The notes under the pieces: generated by a model
Seen by the model: the letters and a program-made list of their open reading frames with translations, nothing else
What the model was told of the DNA's origin: nothing
Database searches by the model: none
Source of the DNA: Saprospiraceae bacterium
GTDB taxonomy: Bacteria > Bacteroidota > Bacteroidia > Chitinophagales > Saprospiraceae
Assembly (NCBI GenBank): GCA_019187225.1
Contig: JABAQQ010000033.1
Location: 141,885 to 205,884, forward strand
Length of the DNA stretch: 64,000 bases
Direction of reading: 5' to 3'
Program-made: the position numbers and the translations under genes
In this document: piece after piece, positions 34,680 to 42,586 of the stretch
Layout of the letters: the number at the start of each line of letters is the position of its first letter
Position numbering within the stretch: the stretch's first letter is position 1

Positions 34680-35720
34680 ATGCGTTATCCGGACATCAAT
34701 CGCCTGAAATTTTACGGATGGGTGGGCCTCGCTTACCTGGTGCTATCGTCGTTTGGCGACTTAGTAAGCCATACCGATACCTTCTCCGGCAGGCTGGTCA
34801 ATCAAATATGGCGGGCCCTCTTCATCACTGCCGCCAATATCGTCTTCTTCGAATATACGCTGCCTTTCGTCCGGCAACACTGGAAAAAAGTGTTCGCCCC
34901 GCTGGCAGCCCTCGGTGGCCAGTTCCTGCTTTTTTCTTTCGGCATGTATGCCTGGCGGGCCATCGGTATTCAATTGTATATCTGGACACCGTATACGACT
35001 TATGAAAAGTTTCTGGACGGTGTCTGCGATCAGTTTTCGTCCAATGTCTTTTCCCTTTTCTTTTTTGCGATCATCCGGCATGTTTACGACTATATACAAC
35101 TGCGACAGACGGCGCAACAACTGCGCATCGAGAAACAGGAAGCGGAGTTGAACTACCTCAAGTCGCAGACCAACCCCCATTTTTTATTCAACACGCTCAA
35201 CAACATTTACGCGCTGTCCAAAGACAAATCCGACCTGACCCCTGAATCCATCCTGCGTCTGTCGAAGATCCTGCGTTTTATGCTGTATGAAGCGGGCGGC
35301 GCGTATATCGCGATTGAAAAGGAGTTGAAGATCATCGGCGACTACATCGCGCTGGAGCAGTTGCGCTACGACGATTCGCTGCGGGTCAACTTCAACTACG
35401 ACGTGGAAGATATGCGGCAGGCCCTGCCGCCGTTGTTGCTGATCCCGCTGGTGGAAAACGCGTTCAAACACGGCGCTGCCGAAACGCGGCGCCAGCCTTT
35501 CGTTGACATCCACCTGTCGGTCAGGGAGCGGCACCTCGCATTTTTTGTGAAAAACTCGACCGAAGAACCTGCCGGAGAAGAGCGTGTTAAAGAAAACATC
35601 GGCCTGTCGAACCTGCGGCGCCAACTGGAACTGCTGTATACTGATTACCAACTGTCGGTGCATCAAAGCGACCACCAGTTTACCGCGACTTTAAAAATTA
35701 ACCTGGCAAGCCATGTCTGA
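34680..35720 (+). CDS. LytS-type sensor histidine kinase
   Basis: The 346-residue protein has four membrane spans in its first 135 residues, then a helical linker and the His_kinase domain (PF06580 type). The phospho-accepting His is H167 in 'SQTNPHFLFNTLN'. The ATP-binding half shows 'LLLIPLVENAFKHG' (N box) and 'NIGLSNLRRQLELLY' (G box). It phosphorylates the LytTR regulator encoded next, whose gene overlaps by 8 bases (35713-35720). The signal sensed is unknown. Confidence 0.93.
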   Translation: MRYPDINRLKFYGWVGLAYLVLSSFGDLVSHTDTFSGRLVNQIWRALFITAANIVFFEYTLPFVRQHWKKVFAPLAALGGQFLLFSFGMYAWRAIGIQLYIWTPYTTYEKFLDGVCDQFSSNVFSLFFFAIIRHVYDYIQLRQTAQQLRIEKQEAELNYLKSQTNPHFLFNTLNNIYALSKDKSDLTPESILRLSKILRFMLYEAGGAYIAIEKELKIIGDYIALEQLRYDDSLRVNFNYDVEDMRQALPPLLLIPLVENAFKHGAAETRRQPFVDIHLSVRERHLAFFVKNSTEEPAGEERVKENIGLSNLRRQLELLYTDYQLSVHQSDHQFTATLKINLASHV

Positions 35721-36402
35721 CATCCGCTGTATCATCATTGAAGACGAGCCGCTGGCTGTAAAAATTTTGAGCGGTTACATCGCCCAGGTGCCGTTTCTCC
35801 GGCTGGAAGCTGCGTTCAAGGACGCCATCCTGGCCACAGACTACCTGCGGCAACACCCCGTTGACCTCATTTTCCTCGATATCCACCTGCCCAAACTAAA
35901 GGGCATGGCTTTTTTAAAAACGCTCACCCATCCGCCGGCCGTCATTGTCACCACGGCATATCACCAGTACGCGGTGGAAGGGTTCAACCTGAACGTGACG
36001 GACTACCTGCTCAAACCTTTCGAGTTCGAGCGTTTCCTTGTGGCCGTGAACAAAGTGAACGCTACACGGGGCGAACAACCGGCTCCTTCCGAAAACCGGG
36101 AAAAGGATTTCGTGTTCCTGAACGTACAAAAAAAGAAAGTGAAAGTGCTGTTTTCCGAGATCGTGTACATCGAGAGCCAGCGGGAATACGTCCGGATCGT
36201 GACGACCAAAAAGGAATTTCTTTCCAAAATGAGCACCCATGAGATTGAAGACCTGCTCCCGGCGGGAATGTTCAAACGCATACACCGCTCGTTTATCGTT
36301 TCCGTCGAAATGATCGAATCCTATACGGCCGAGGAAGTGGAAGTGCGTGGCGTGTGTTTGCCGGTGGGGCGGGGGTATCGGGAGGTGTTGGAGGGGTTGT
36401 AG
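35713..36402 (+). CDS. LytTR-family response regulator
   Basis: The 229-residue regulator has a receiver domain with the acidic pair in 'IIIEDEP', phospho-acceptor Asp56 in 'LIFLDIHLPKLKG' and Lys101 in 'DYLLKPFEF'. The C-terminal LytTR DNA-binding domain follows, with 'VKVLFSEIVYIESQREYVRI' and 'FKRIHRSFIVSVEMIE'. It is translationally coupled to the sensor kinase gene. Targets are not evident; the divergent haloperoxidase-like gene is a candidate. Confidence 0.94.
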   Translation: MSDIRCIIIEDEPLAVKILSGYIAQVPFLRLEAAFKDAILATDYLRQHPVDLIFLDIHLPKLKGMAFLKTLTHPPAVIVTTAYHQYAVEGFNLNVTDYLLKPFEFERFLVAVNKVNATRGEQPAPSENREKDFVFLNVQKKKVKVLFSEIVYIESQREYVRIVTTKKEFLSKMSTHEIEDLLPAGMFKRIHRSFIVSVEMIESYTAEEVEVRGVCLPVGRGYREVLEGL

Positions 36403-36416
36403 GGTTTTAACACACA

Positions 36417-36452
36417 TCACACCTCCTGCCTTAACACCTCCAGCGGCGGCTT
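36417..36452 (-). pseudogene. Remnant of a permease gene 3' end
   Basis: On the minus strand these bases read 'FKPPLEVLRQEV' and a TGA stop, almost the same as the last codons of the ABC permease gene at 37353-37388 ('NKPPLEVLRQEV'). Only three or four of the 36 bases differ. It appears to be the leftover tail of a second, deleted copy of such a permease. Confidence 0.6.
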
Positions 36453-36459
36453 GAATTAT

Positions 36460-36801
36460 TTACAAATCCAAAACCACACGCAACCTGTTTTTCAATTCGT
36501 CAAAAATGGCAGGGGTGATGTTGCCCAATTCGCCGGAGAAAATAGACTTGTCCAGCGTCGCCAGTTTATCCATCTTAAAAACGGAAGTTCATTTCAAACC
36601 AGTTTGTCCAAAGGCTGGGTCGCTGTCCGAATGGATAAAATCGGAAGGAGATGCTTTTGTCGGGAGGACAGAAGAAATAAAGGCGACAATAACGTCAGGA
36701 TCAACAGAGTCAACTTTGGAAACAATGACGGCCGGTCGCCGTTTTGTGGCGCTCAAATCGGTAAAAGGAAATATGGTGAGCACGATTGTGCCTCTTTTCA
36801 T
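36460..36801 (-). pseudogene. MazF/PemK-like toxin gene interrupted by an in-frame TGA
   Basis: From the ATG at 36801 the frame gives 70 residues ('MKRGTIVLTIFPFTDLSATK', 'RRPAVIVSK', 'FGQTGLK') typical of PemK/MazF endoribonuclease toxins, then meets TGA at 36589-36591. In the same frame the sequence continues for 42 more codons with the expected family ending ('TSVFKMDKLATLDKSIFSG', 'LGNITPAIFDELKNRLRVV') and a TAA at 36460. A single nonsense mutation at codon 71 is the simplest reading. Other genes here end in TGA, so TGA is a normal stop. The antitoxin gene 19 bases upstream is intact. Confidence 0.75.
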
Positions 36802-36820
36802 ACGTATACAACAGTTATAT

Positions 36821-37063
36821 TTAATATTTTACTTTCAAATCTGCATCCGAATATATATCCTCTTCTTCGGTAGTGAGAAAGTCAAACGAAGGACTAGCCG
36901 CCTGCAAAGCATGAAGGTCTTTTGCAGCAATTGGTGTTTCCTCGTCGCCGTTTTCTTCCGGGTATTCAAGGAAAATCACAATCACTTGCTGCGGCTTTTT
37001 AATATTCAATGGCCGGGATAATTTCAAATGCTGGCCGTCGTATGTGGCTCTGACGCTAATCAT
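36821..37063 (-). CDS. Antitoxin partner of the MazF-like toxin
   Basis: An 80-residue acidic protein. The beginning 'MISVRATYDGQHLKLSRPL' resembles the DUF104/AF2212-like antitoxin fold ('vrAiyd.g.lkl'). The C-terminal 'FDFLTTEEEDIYSDADLKVKY' is the unstructured toxin-binding tail type seen in Bacteroidota antitoxins. It stands 19 bases before the toxin gene, the usual order antitoxin then toxin. With the toxin broken, it may be a relic or may still repress its own promoter. Confidence 0.7.
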   Translation of the reverse strand: MISVRATYDGQHLKLSRPLNIKKPQQVIVIFLEYPEENGDEETPIAAKDLHALQAASPSFDFLTTEEEDIYSDADLKVKY

Positions 37064-37352
37064 AATTGTCTCAAATTTTCTCCAAAGGTACAGGTTTTTC
37101 GTTGAAAATCGTAGTGTTGGTCATCGTTGGGGTAAGGTTGCACTTTTTGAGATGGGGTTGCCAGGATGAAAGCAGGCACAACTCCTAAGATAGGACAGAG
37201 GAGGTACAACCTTGCGCGAACGCAGGTGGGGTGATGTCGGGAGGCAATTCGAAATTTAGTACACACGGGGTGTAGTCTCAAACGAAGAGGGGTTAGCCTT
37301 AGCCCTCTGTGCACTATCTGAACCGTCCCTCACCGCACTAAAAACGAATTAC
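37064..37352. other. Unassigned 289-base intergenic stretch
   Basis: No convincing gene is seen between the antitoxin start and the permease stop. An open frame on the minus strand (37060-37314) has no recognisable protein features. The minus-strand sequence contains 'gaggGACGGTTCAGATAG' followed by 'agagggctaaggctaacccc', which can form small hairpins and looks more like a structured RNA remnant or decayed mobile element than coding DNA. I cannot assign it. Confidence 0.35.
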
Positions 37353-39938
37353 TCACACCTCTTGCCGTAACACCTCCAGCGGCGGTTTATTCACCACCTC
37401 CCGACTGTTGAACAGTCCAATAATAACTGTAATGACCGTAATGACGACAAATGTCGCCGCCAGCGGCCACCACTCCACCTCGAACGGAATTTTGAACGCG
37501 AATTGCGCCAGCGCCCAGGCCCCGACCACCGACAGTCCGATGCCGGCGAGACAGGCCAGCGCCCCGAGCAGAAAATACTCCAACGCATTGATCGCCAGTA
37601 TCTGGCGGCGGCTGGCGCCGAGAGTGCGCAACAGCACGCTTTCGCGGATGCGGGCGAATTTGCCCTGGTAGATCGAACTCACCAGCACCAGCAAACCAGT
37701 GAGAATACTGAACAAAGCCATGAAGCGGATGACGAACGACACCTTGCCCAGCACCTCGTCCACCGATTTCAGGATCTGGGTCAGGTCTATAGCCGACACG
37801 CCGGGAAAACGCCGTACTAATTCTGACTGAAACTGAGCGGATTGTTGTGCACTGCCCACACGGGATATAACGACGTGGAACTGCGGCGCTTTTTCCAGAA
37901 CACCCGTCGGGAACACGACGAGAAAGTTAGTCTGCACCCGGTTGAAGTCCACTTTACGGACGCTGCCGACTTCCGTTTCGAGCCGTGCGCCTTGCACGTT
38001 GAAAACGATCTTCGTCCCGATTTTGGCTTTCATGCTTTTCTGCAGGCCGTCGGAAATGGAGATCTTGACAGGCTGACCGGGTTTGTGTGTGCCGATCCAC
38101 TCCCCCTCGATGATCTCCTCCGTATTGATCAGGGTGTCGCGGAACGTGACGCGGTATTCGTGGTCCCACACCCAGCGGTTTATCCTGTTTTCGTCTCTTT
38201 CCCCCGGCGGCCCGTTCCGGCGGCCTTCCGCTTTCGGGATGGAATCGGAGTCGGGATTTTCAGCCTCGTACTGCGCTTTCGTCACGCCATCAATCGTTTC
38301 GAGGCGGGTAGTCACGACGGCCACCTGCTGCATCAACGGCATGGCGTGTGTGCGTACGAGTGCTGCCACTTCGTCCTTGTCAGCCGTCTGGATGTCGAAG
38401 AGGATCATGTTGGGCTGGTTGCCGCTGCCGGAGAATTCAACCTGTTTGAGCAACAGGTTCTGGATCAAAAACAGGGTCGAAAGCAACATGGTGCCGAGTC
38501 CGATAGTGACGACGAGCAACACCGTCTGGTTTTCGGGGCGAAACAGGTTGGCAATGCCTTGTCGCAGCACATAATTCCATTTTTTCGGGAAAAAACGGCG
38601 CAGCAAAAAAGTCAGCAAACGGGCGATGCCCCACAGTACCAAAAATGCGCCCGCGATACCGCCCATGAAGATCAGCGTTTCTTTCCAATCCCTGATGAGC
38701 CACCAGGTGAAGCCGAATATGGCGAGCAGGATGAGCGAATAAACGCTCCAGCGCAGCATCCGGTTATCGTCCTCGTGTTCGCCGAACGAGGCGCGCAGGG
38801 TGCGCAGCGGCGAGGTTTTCAAGATGCCGGAGAGCGGCAACAAAGCGAACAACACCGCCACCGACAATCCCAGTGCCATGCCCTGCGCCACGGATGCCCA
38901 TGAAAAATCGGTGCTCACATTCTCGATGGGCAGCAGGTCGCGTACGATCCAGGGAAGCAATTTTTGAATGAGCGACCCTGCTATTGCTCCTGCCACAGCG
39001 CCCAATAACCCAATGCCCGCCACTTGTACCAGGTAAACATAAAAAGCCTTGCGCCCGCTGGCGCCGAGGCAGCGCAGGATGGCGACCGTCGGCAATTTGT
39101 CCTTGATGTAAATGTGCACTGCGCCCGCCACGCCGATACAGCCGAGTAGCAACGCAATGAAACCGACGAGGTTCAGAAAGGTGCCGAAATTGCCGAATGC
39201 CCTGCTGACGTTGCGCTTGCGGTCTTCTACGGTGTCCCAGTCGAGATTGGCTAGTTCTAACTGTTTTTCATGCGGTCGAACTACCGCGCCTACATCCGTA
39301 CCCTCGGGCATTTTGTAAAAATATTGATAATCCACCCGGCTGCCGCGCTGGATGAGGCCCGTGCTGTCGAGCCAGGCTGAGGGAATAAAAACGACCGGCG
39401 CAATGCTGCTGGCGATGCCCGCCCGGCCTGGGGAGGAGAGCAATTCGCCCTCGATGAAAAAGGTCACGTTGCCCACCTGGATGCTGTCGCCCGGTTGTAC
39501 GCCGTATTGCAGCATAAGCGAATGGTCAACGAGGGCTTTTTTGCCGTTGCGGAAAGTTTGCCACGAGTTCTCCGGGTTGCTTTTCCATTTGCCGAAAAAC
39601 GGATAGTTGCCTTCGAGTGCACGAATCTGGGAGAGGCGGGTGCCTCCGTTTTCCGGGAATCGCACCATGCTCAAAAAATTGGTCACCTGTGCGGTCTCCG
39701 TGCCGGGCGTTATTAATTTCGACAACAAGGTATCCGGCGCCGGCTGATTGGAATCGAGTAAAAGGTCGGCACCGAGTAAGGTTTTGGCTTCCCGGTCGAT
39801 ATCGGCGGTCAGGTTGACGGAGAAAGAGCGCACGGCGGTGAGTGCCGCGATGCCGACCGTGATGGCGGATATGAACAGGAAGAGGCGGGCGCGGTTGCGG
39901 CGGCTGTCGCGCCAGGCCATTTTCAGGATAAAGGACAT
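37353..39938 (-). CDS. YbbP-like ABC transporter permease (FtsX family)
   Basis: The start is set at ATG 39938 ('MSFILKMAWRDSRRNRARLF'), giving 861 residues; the longer frame to 40070 runs through intergenic repeat DNA. There are about ten membrane spans in the arrangement of large FtsX-type permeases: one near 20-40, then two blocks of three to four spans around residues 270-400 and 430-500, and a final block at 735-850, with a large periplasmic domain between. The protein ends 'KPPLEVLRQEV'. It resembles E. coli YbbP. A TesA-like lipase gene lies divergently, as in the E. coli tesA-ybbAP arrangement, but the ATPase gene (ybbA) is not in the window. Confidence 0.87.
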   Translation of the reverse strand: MSFILKMAWRDSRRNRARLFLFISAITVGIAALTAVRSFSVNLTADIDREAKTLLGADLLLDSNQPAPDTLLSKLITPGTETAQVTNFLSMVRFPENGGTRLSQIRALEGNYPFFGKWKSNPENSWQTFRNGKKALVDHSLMLQYGVQPGDSIQVGNVTFFIEGELLSSPGRAGIASSIAPVVFIPSAWLDSTGLIQRGSRVDYQYFYKMPEGTDVGAVVRPHEKQLELANLDWDTVEDRKRNVSRAFGNFGTFLNLVGFIALLLGCIGVAGAVHIYIKDKLPTVAILRCLGASGRKAFYVYLVQVAGIGLLGAVAGAIAGSLIQKLLPWIVRDLLPIENVSTDFSWASVAQGMALGLSVAVLFALLPLSGILKTSPLRTLRASFGEHEDDNRMLRWSVYSLILLAIFGFTWWLIRDWKETLIFMGGIAGAFLVLWGIARLLTFLLRRFFPKKWNYVLRQGIANLFRPENQTVLLVVTIGLGTMLLSTLFLIQNLLLKQVEFSGSGNQPNMILFDIQTADKDEVAALVRTHAMPLMQQVAVVTTRLETIDGVTKAQYEAENPDSDSIPKAEGRRNGPPGERDENRINRWVWDHEYRVTFRDTLINTEEIIEGEWIGTHKPGQPVKISISDGLQKSMKAKIGTKIVFNVQGARLETEVGSVRKVDFNRVQTNFLVVFPTGVLEKAPQFHVVISRVGSAQQSAQFQSELVRRFPGVSAIDLTQILKSVDEVLGKVSFVIRFMALFSILTGLLVLVSSIYQGKFARIRESVLLRTLGASRRQILAINALEYFLLGALACLAGIGLSVVGAWALAQFAFKIPFEVEWWPLAATFVVITVITVIIGLFNSREVVNKPPLEVLRQEV

Positions 39939-40248
39939 AGTTTGACGTGGGACATTGGACGCTGGACAGCGAGTCGACAGGTAATGGACATTGACTTGCC
40001 GGCCTATACATTCATTTTTAATCAGAAATCCCCAACCTCGCTCTCCAATGTCCAACGTCTTACAGTCCAACGTCCAACAACGGTCAAAGGTGGGAAGGGT
40101 TGCGGTTCTTTGGGAAAAAACGGATAAAAAGCGGGAAGGTATAGATGAAAAACAGGTTCACCGGGTTTCAAAATACAGCCGGTGGTACCGGAAACATTCT
40201 CCATCGACGCTTGTTTTTACGATTTGTAAACAAACAACGGTTCTGTAA
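39939..40248. repeat. Intergenic region with 'ggacattgga' repeats
   Basis: The 310 bases between the divergent permease and lipase genes contain several short copies of 'ggacattgga' and 'ggacgttgga' in both orientations (for example near 39952 and 40045-40078), so parts can pair. No gene is seen. A frame extending the permease N-terminus across this region is an artefact. Confidence 0.55.
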
Positions 40249-40926
40249 ATGAAGTATTTGCTCCCGATCCTATTCCTGGCCATCGGTTTTGTAGCCTGCC
40301 AGGACAAAACCCAAAATACCACTGCAACCAACGCTGCCCCGAGCGCAACTCCGGTGGCGACCCCAGCTGCTCCGGTTGCACGTAAAAACATCGTTTTTTT
40401 CGGGAACAGCATTACGGCTGCTTACCAACTTTCACCGGAGCAGGGTTTTACGCACCTGATCCAATTGAAAATTGACTCCCTCGGCTTGCCCTACAAATGC
40501 ATCAATGCGGGCCTGAGCGGCGAGACGACCGCCGACGGCGTGAGCCGCATCGAATGGGTGCTTCAGCAGCCGGTGGACATTTTTGTGCTCGAACTCGGCG
40601 GCAACGATGCCTTGCGCGGGCTCCCGCTCGCGGAATCGAAAAAAAACCTGCAAACCATCATAGACAAGGTAAAAGAGAAGAATCCCGATTGCAAGATCGT
40701 CGTAGCGGGCATGATGGCGCCGCCCAACCTCGGCTCCTATTCGAAAGACTTTCACAACATTTTTCCAGCCATTGCCAAAAAGAACAAGGCAGCGCTCATT
40801 CCTTTCCTGCTGGAAGGGGTAGGAGGCGACCCGAAGCTCAATTTGCCCGACGGCATCCACCCTACTGCGGAAGGACACACAATTCTGGCGGAGACGGTCT
40901 GGAAAACACTGAGGCCGCTTTTGTGA
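40249..40926 (+). CDS. TesA-like SGNH lipase/arylesterase lipoprotein
   Basis: The 225-residue protein has a lipoprotein signal peptide ('LLPILFLAIGFVACQ', lipid on the Cys), a Thr/Ala/Pro linker and an SGNH hydrolase domain. The four blocks are visible: catalytic Ser in 'VFFGNSITAAYQL', Gly in 'INAGLSGETTADG', Asn in 'VLELGGNDALRGL', and Asp/His in 'LPDGIHPTAEGH'. It is likely a periplasmic multifunctional acyl-CoA thioesterase, lysophospholipase L1 or arylesterase. The YbbP-like permease is divergent, a neighbourhood conserved in distant bacteria. Confidence 0.93.
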   Translation: MKYLLPILFLAIGFVACQDKTQNTTATNAAPSATPVATPAAPVARKNIVFFGNSITAAYQLSPEQGFTHLIQLKIDSLGLPYKCINAGLSGETTADGVSRIEWVLQQPVDIFVLELGGNDALRGLPLAESKKNLQTIIDKVKEKNPDCKIVVAGMMAPPNLGSYSKDFHNIFPAIAKKNKAALIPFLLEGVGGDPKLNLPDGIHPTAEGHTILAETVWKTLRPLL

Positions 40927-40968
40927 AGCGGCTTCGACGAGTTTTAAGCAAGGCAAATTGCAAACCTA

Positions 40969-41409
40969 CTATTTTATCTCCTGCAGATCAGAGTAATAGA
41001 TCAGCGCCCACTCCCCGTCCGCTTGTTTGGCGAAGCGCCGCTCGATGCCGTAATTGGCCGTTTTGGGGCGGATGCGTTCTATGATCAGTATATCGCCGAG
41101 CATCTTCCGGTCGAACACATAATCATTGTGGTTGAAGTCTAATTTTTGCATACGCCAATCCGCCTGTTGCCAGGCGGTATTTTTTTTCTGGAAATGAGTG
41201 CTGTCAATGCGTTCGTCCGTGTCGCCTTGTAAAGGCCAGTTGATGTGGGCTACCTGGTACAGGCTGTCGCGGTGGAATTTTTCATAAAAGTCAAGAAAAT
41301 CCTGCGGCACCTGTACATTGGTTTGTGTCACCTGTTCCGCTTCTTTGGGCTGGTTTTTACAAGCTGGTAAGATGCAGGCAAAAAGAAAAAACAGTGGGAA
41401 CAATCTCAT
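40969..41409 (-). CDS. Lipoprotein, DUF4348-like
   Basis: A 146-residue lipoprotein: from the ATG at 41409 the signal peptide is 'MRLFPLFFLFACILPAC' with the Cys as lipidation site. The mature part 'FLDFYEKFHRDSLYQVAHINWPL' resembles the 'F..Fy..F..D..fQ..rI.fPL' pattern of DUF4348 proteins of Bacteroidota. Function unknown. Convergent with the lipase gene. Confidence 0.7.
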   Translation of the reverse strand: MRLFPLFFLFACILPACKNQPKEAEQVTQTNVQVPQDFLDFYEKFHRDSLYQVAHINWPLQGDTDERIDSTHFQKKNTAWQQADWRMQKLDFNHNDYVFDRKMLGDILIIERIRPKTANYGIERRFAKQADGEWALIYYSDLQEIK

Positions 41410-41479
41410 TTGAGCGGCGATTTTAATTCGAAAAACAGGAGGCAAAAATAGACAGGTGTCCGAACGTTTTTTCTGAAAG

Positions 41480-41487
41480 TATATTTG
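41480..41487 (+). promoter_or_regulatory. Putative -7 element for the DUF486 gene
   Basis: TATATTTG matches TAnnTTTG, 59 bases upstream of the ATG at 41547. No clear TTG at the usual distance. Confidence 0.35.
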
Positions 41488-41546
41488 CTGCTGCCTGCCA
41501 AAACCCCGCGAAGGCAGTTTTTTTACCCGCTTTTCACTTGTCGCAC

Positions 41547-41912
41547 ATGAAAGGATTTTACACCATTGCGCTCCTGGTGCTTTCGAACGTTTTTATGACG
41601 TTTGCCTGGTACGGGCACCTCAAATTCCAGCATCTGAAGTTTTTTCAAAAGACCGGCTTGTTCGGATTGATCCTCGTCAGTTGGCTGATCGCTTTCATGG
41701 AATACTGTCTGATGGTTCCCGCCAACCGGATCGGTTACAAGGAGAATGGAGGCCCCTTCACCCTCGTTCAATTGAAAGTAACGCAGGAGATCATTACGCT
41801 TCTGGTGTTTACCGTATTCACTTTGCTGCTGTTCAAAAACGAGTCCCTGAAATGGAATCATTTCGTGGGATTCGTCTTCCTGGTGTTGGCGGTGTATTTT
41901 ATCCGGAAATGA
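41547..41912 (+). CDS. DMT-family small membrane protein (DUF486)
   Basis: A 121-residue protein with four membrane spans. The motifs 'FMTFAWYGHLKF' and 'WLIAFMEYCLMVPANRIGY' are hallmarks of DUF486, a four-span relative of drug/metabolite transporters of unknown substrate. The ATG at 41547 is used; the upstream TTG at 41538 adds only three residues. It ends 7 bases from the convergent nitroreductase gene. Confidence 0.92.
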   Translation: MKGFYTIALLVLSNVFMTFAWYGHLKFQHLKFFQKTGLFGLILVSWLIAFMEYCLMVPANRIGYKENGGPFTLVQLKVTQEIITLLVFTVFTLLLFKNESLKWNHFVGFVFLVLAVYFIRK

Positions 41913-41919
41913 GCTGCGT

Positions 41920-42504
41920 CTACAACCAGGCGGTTTTTTCCGCCACCGGCCTTCTTTTGCCAGGCAATTCAGGCATCGTGTGCCAGCCGAGGTAGAACAG
42001 GCCGAGGCAGCGTTCGCCCGGCTGCAAATTCAGGAATGTACCGGCCTCCAAAGCTGCCCTTGGTGTGCTCCAGTAACAACCCAACCCCATCGCTGTGCAG
42101 GTGAGCCACATATTCTGAACGGCCATGGCGACCGAGGCGATTTCTTCAAATTCGGGTACCCTTGCTTCGGGGTCGCGCTGCATCACAATAGCGATGACGG
42201 CCCCCGACCGCATAGGGTTTTCGCCGTTTTTCTTCATCTTTTCTTCCGAAAACTGTTCCGGCGGGGTGTTTTTCCTGTAAAATTCAGCCATATAGTCGCC
42301 CAAACGGCGGCGGCTTTCTTCCGAGTGAAATACCCGGAAACGCCAGGGTTCGGTCAGTCGGTGGGTAGGCGCCCAGTTGGCGTTTTCCAGCAATTGTTCG
42401 ATGAAACCGCGCTCGACGGGTTTTCCGGGAATGTAGAATTTGGGAAAAATGGCGCGGCGGTGGTGGATGAGGGAGGAGATGTCGGAGGGAGAGATGCCGG
42501 TCAT
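41920..42504 (-). CDS. Nitroreductase family flavoprotein
   Basis: The 194-residue protein belongs to the FMN-dependent nitroreductase fold: 'HRRAIFPKFY' near the N-terminus binds phosphate of FMN, 'ANWAPTHRLTEPWRFRVF' is the usual second block, and 'AMGLGCYWSTP' lies near the dimer core. It probably uses NAD(P)H to reduce nitro or quinone compounds. It stands alone in its strand context. Confidence 0.92.
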   Translation of the reverse strand: MTGISPSDISSLIHHRRAIFPKFYIPGKPVERGFIEQLLENANWAPTHRLTEPWRFRVFHSEESRRRLGDYMAEFYRKNTPPEQFSEEKMKKNGENPMRSGAVIAIVMQRDPEARVPEFEEIASVAMAVQNMWLTCTAMGLGCYWSTPRAALEAGTFLNLQPGERCLGLFYLGWHTMPELPGKRRPVAEKTAWL

Positions 42505-42586
42505 ATTTTAAATGGGCAAAGGAAGGTAGATTTCAGTAACTTGTGATTATCATGAGAATTAAGGGAGTGTAGAAATTTATCTAAAA

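Noticed and set aside
36589-36591. TGA recoded as an amino acid in the MazF-like gene
   Set aside because: Other genes here stop at TGA (for example 8552 and the sigma gene), and no selenocysteine-type context is expected in this family.
39939-40070. N-terminal extension of the ABC permease
   Set aside because: The added 44 residues come from intergenic repeat DNA, while the ATG at 39938 begins the typical permease N-terminus.
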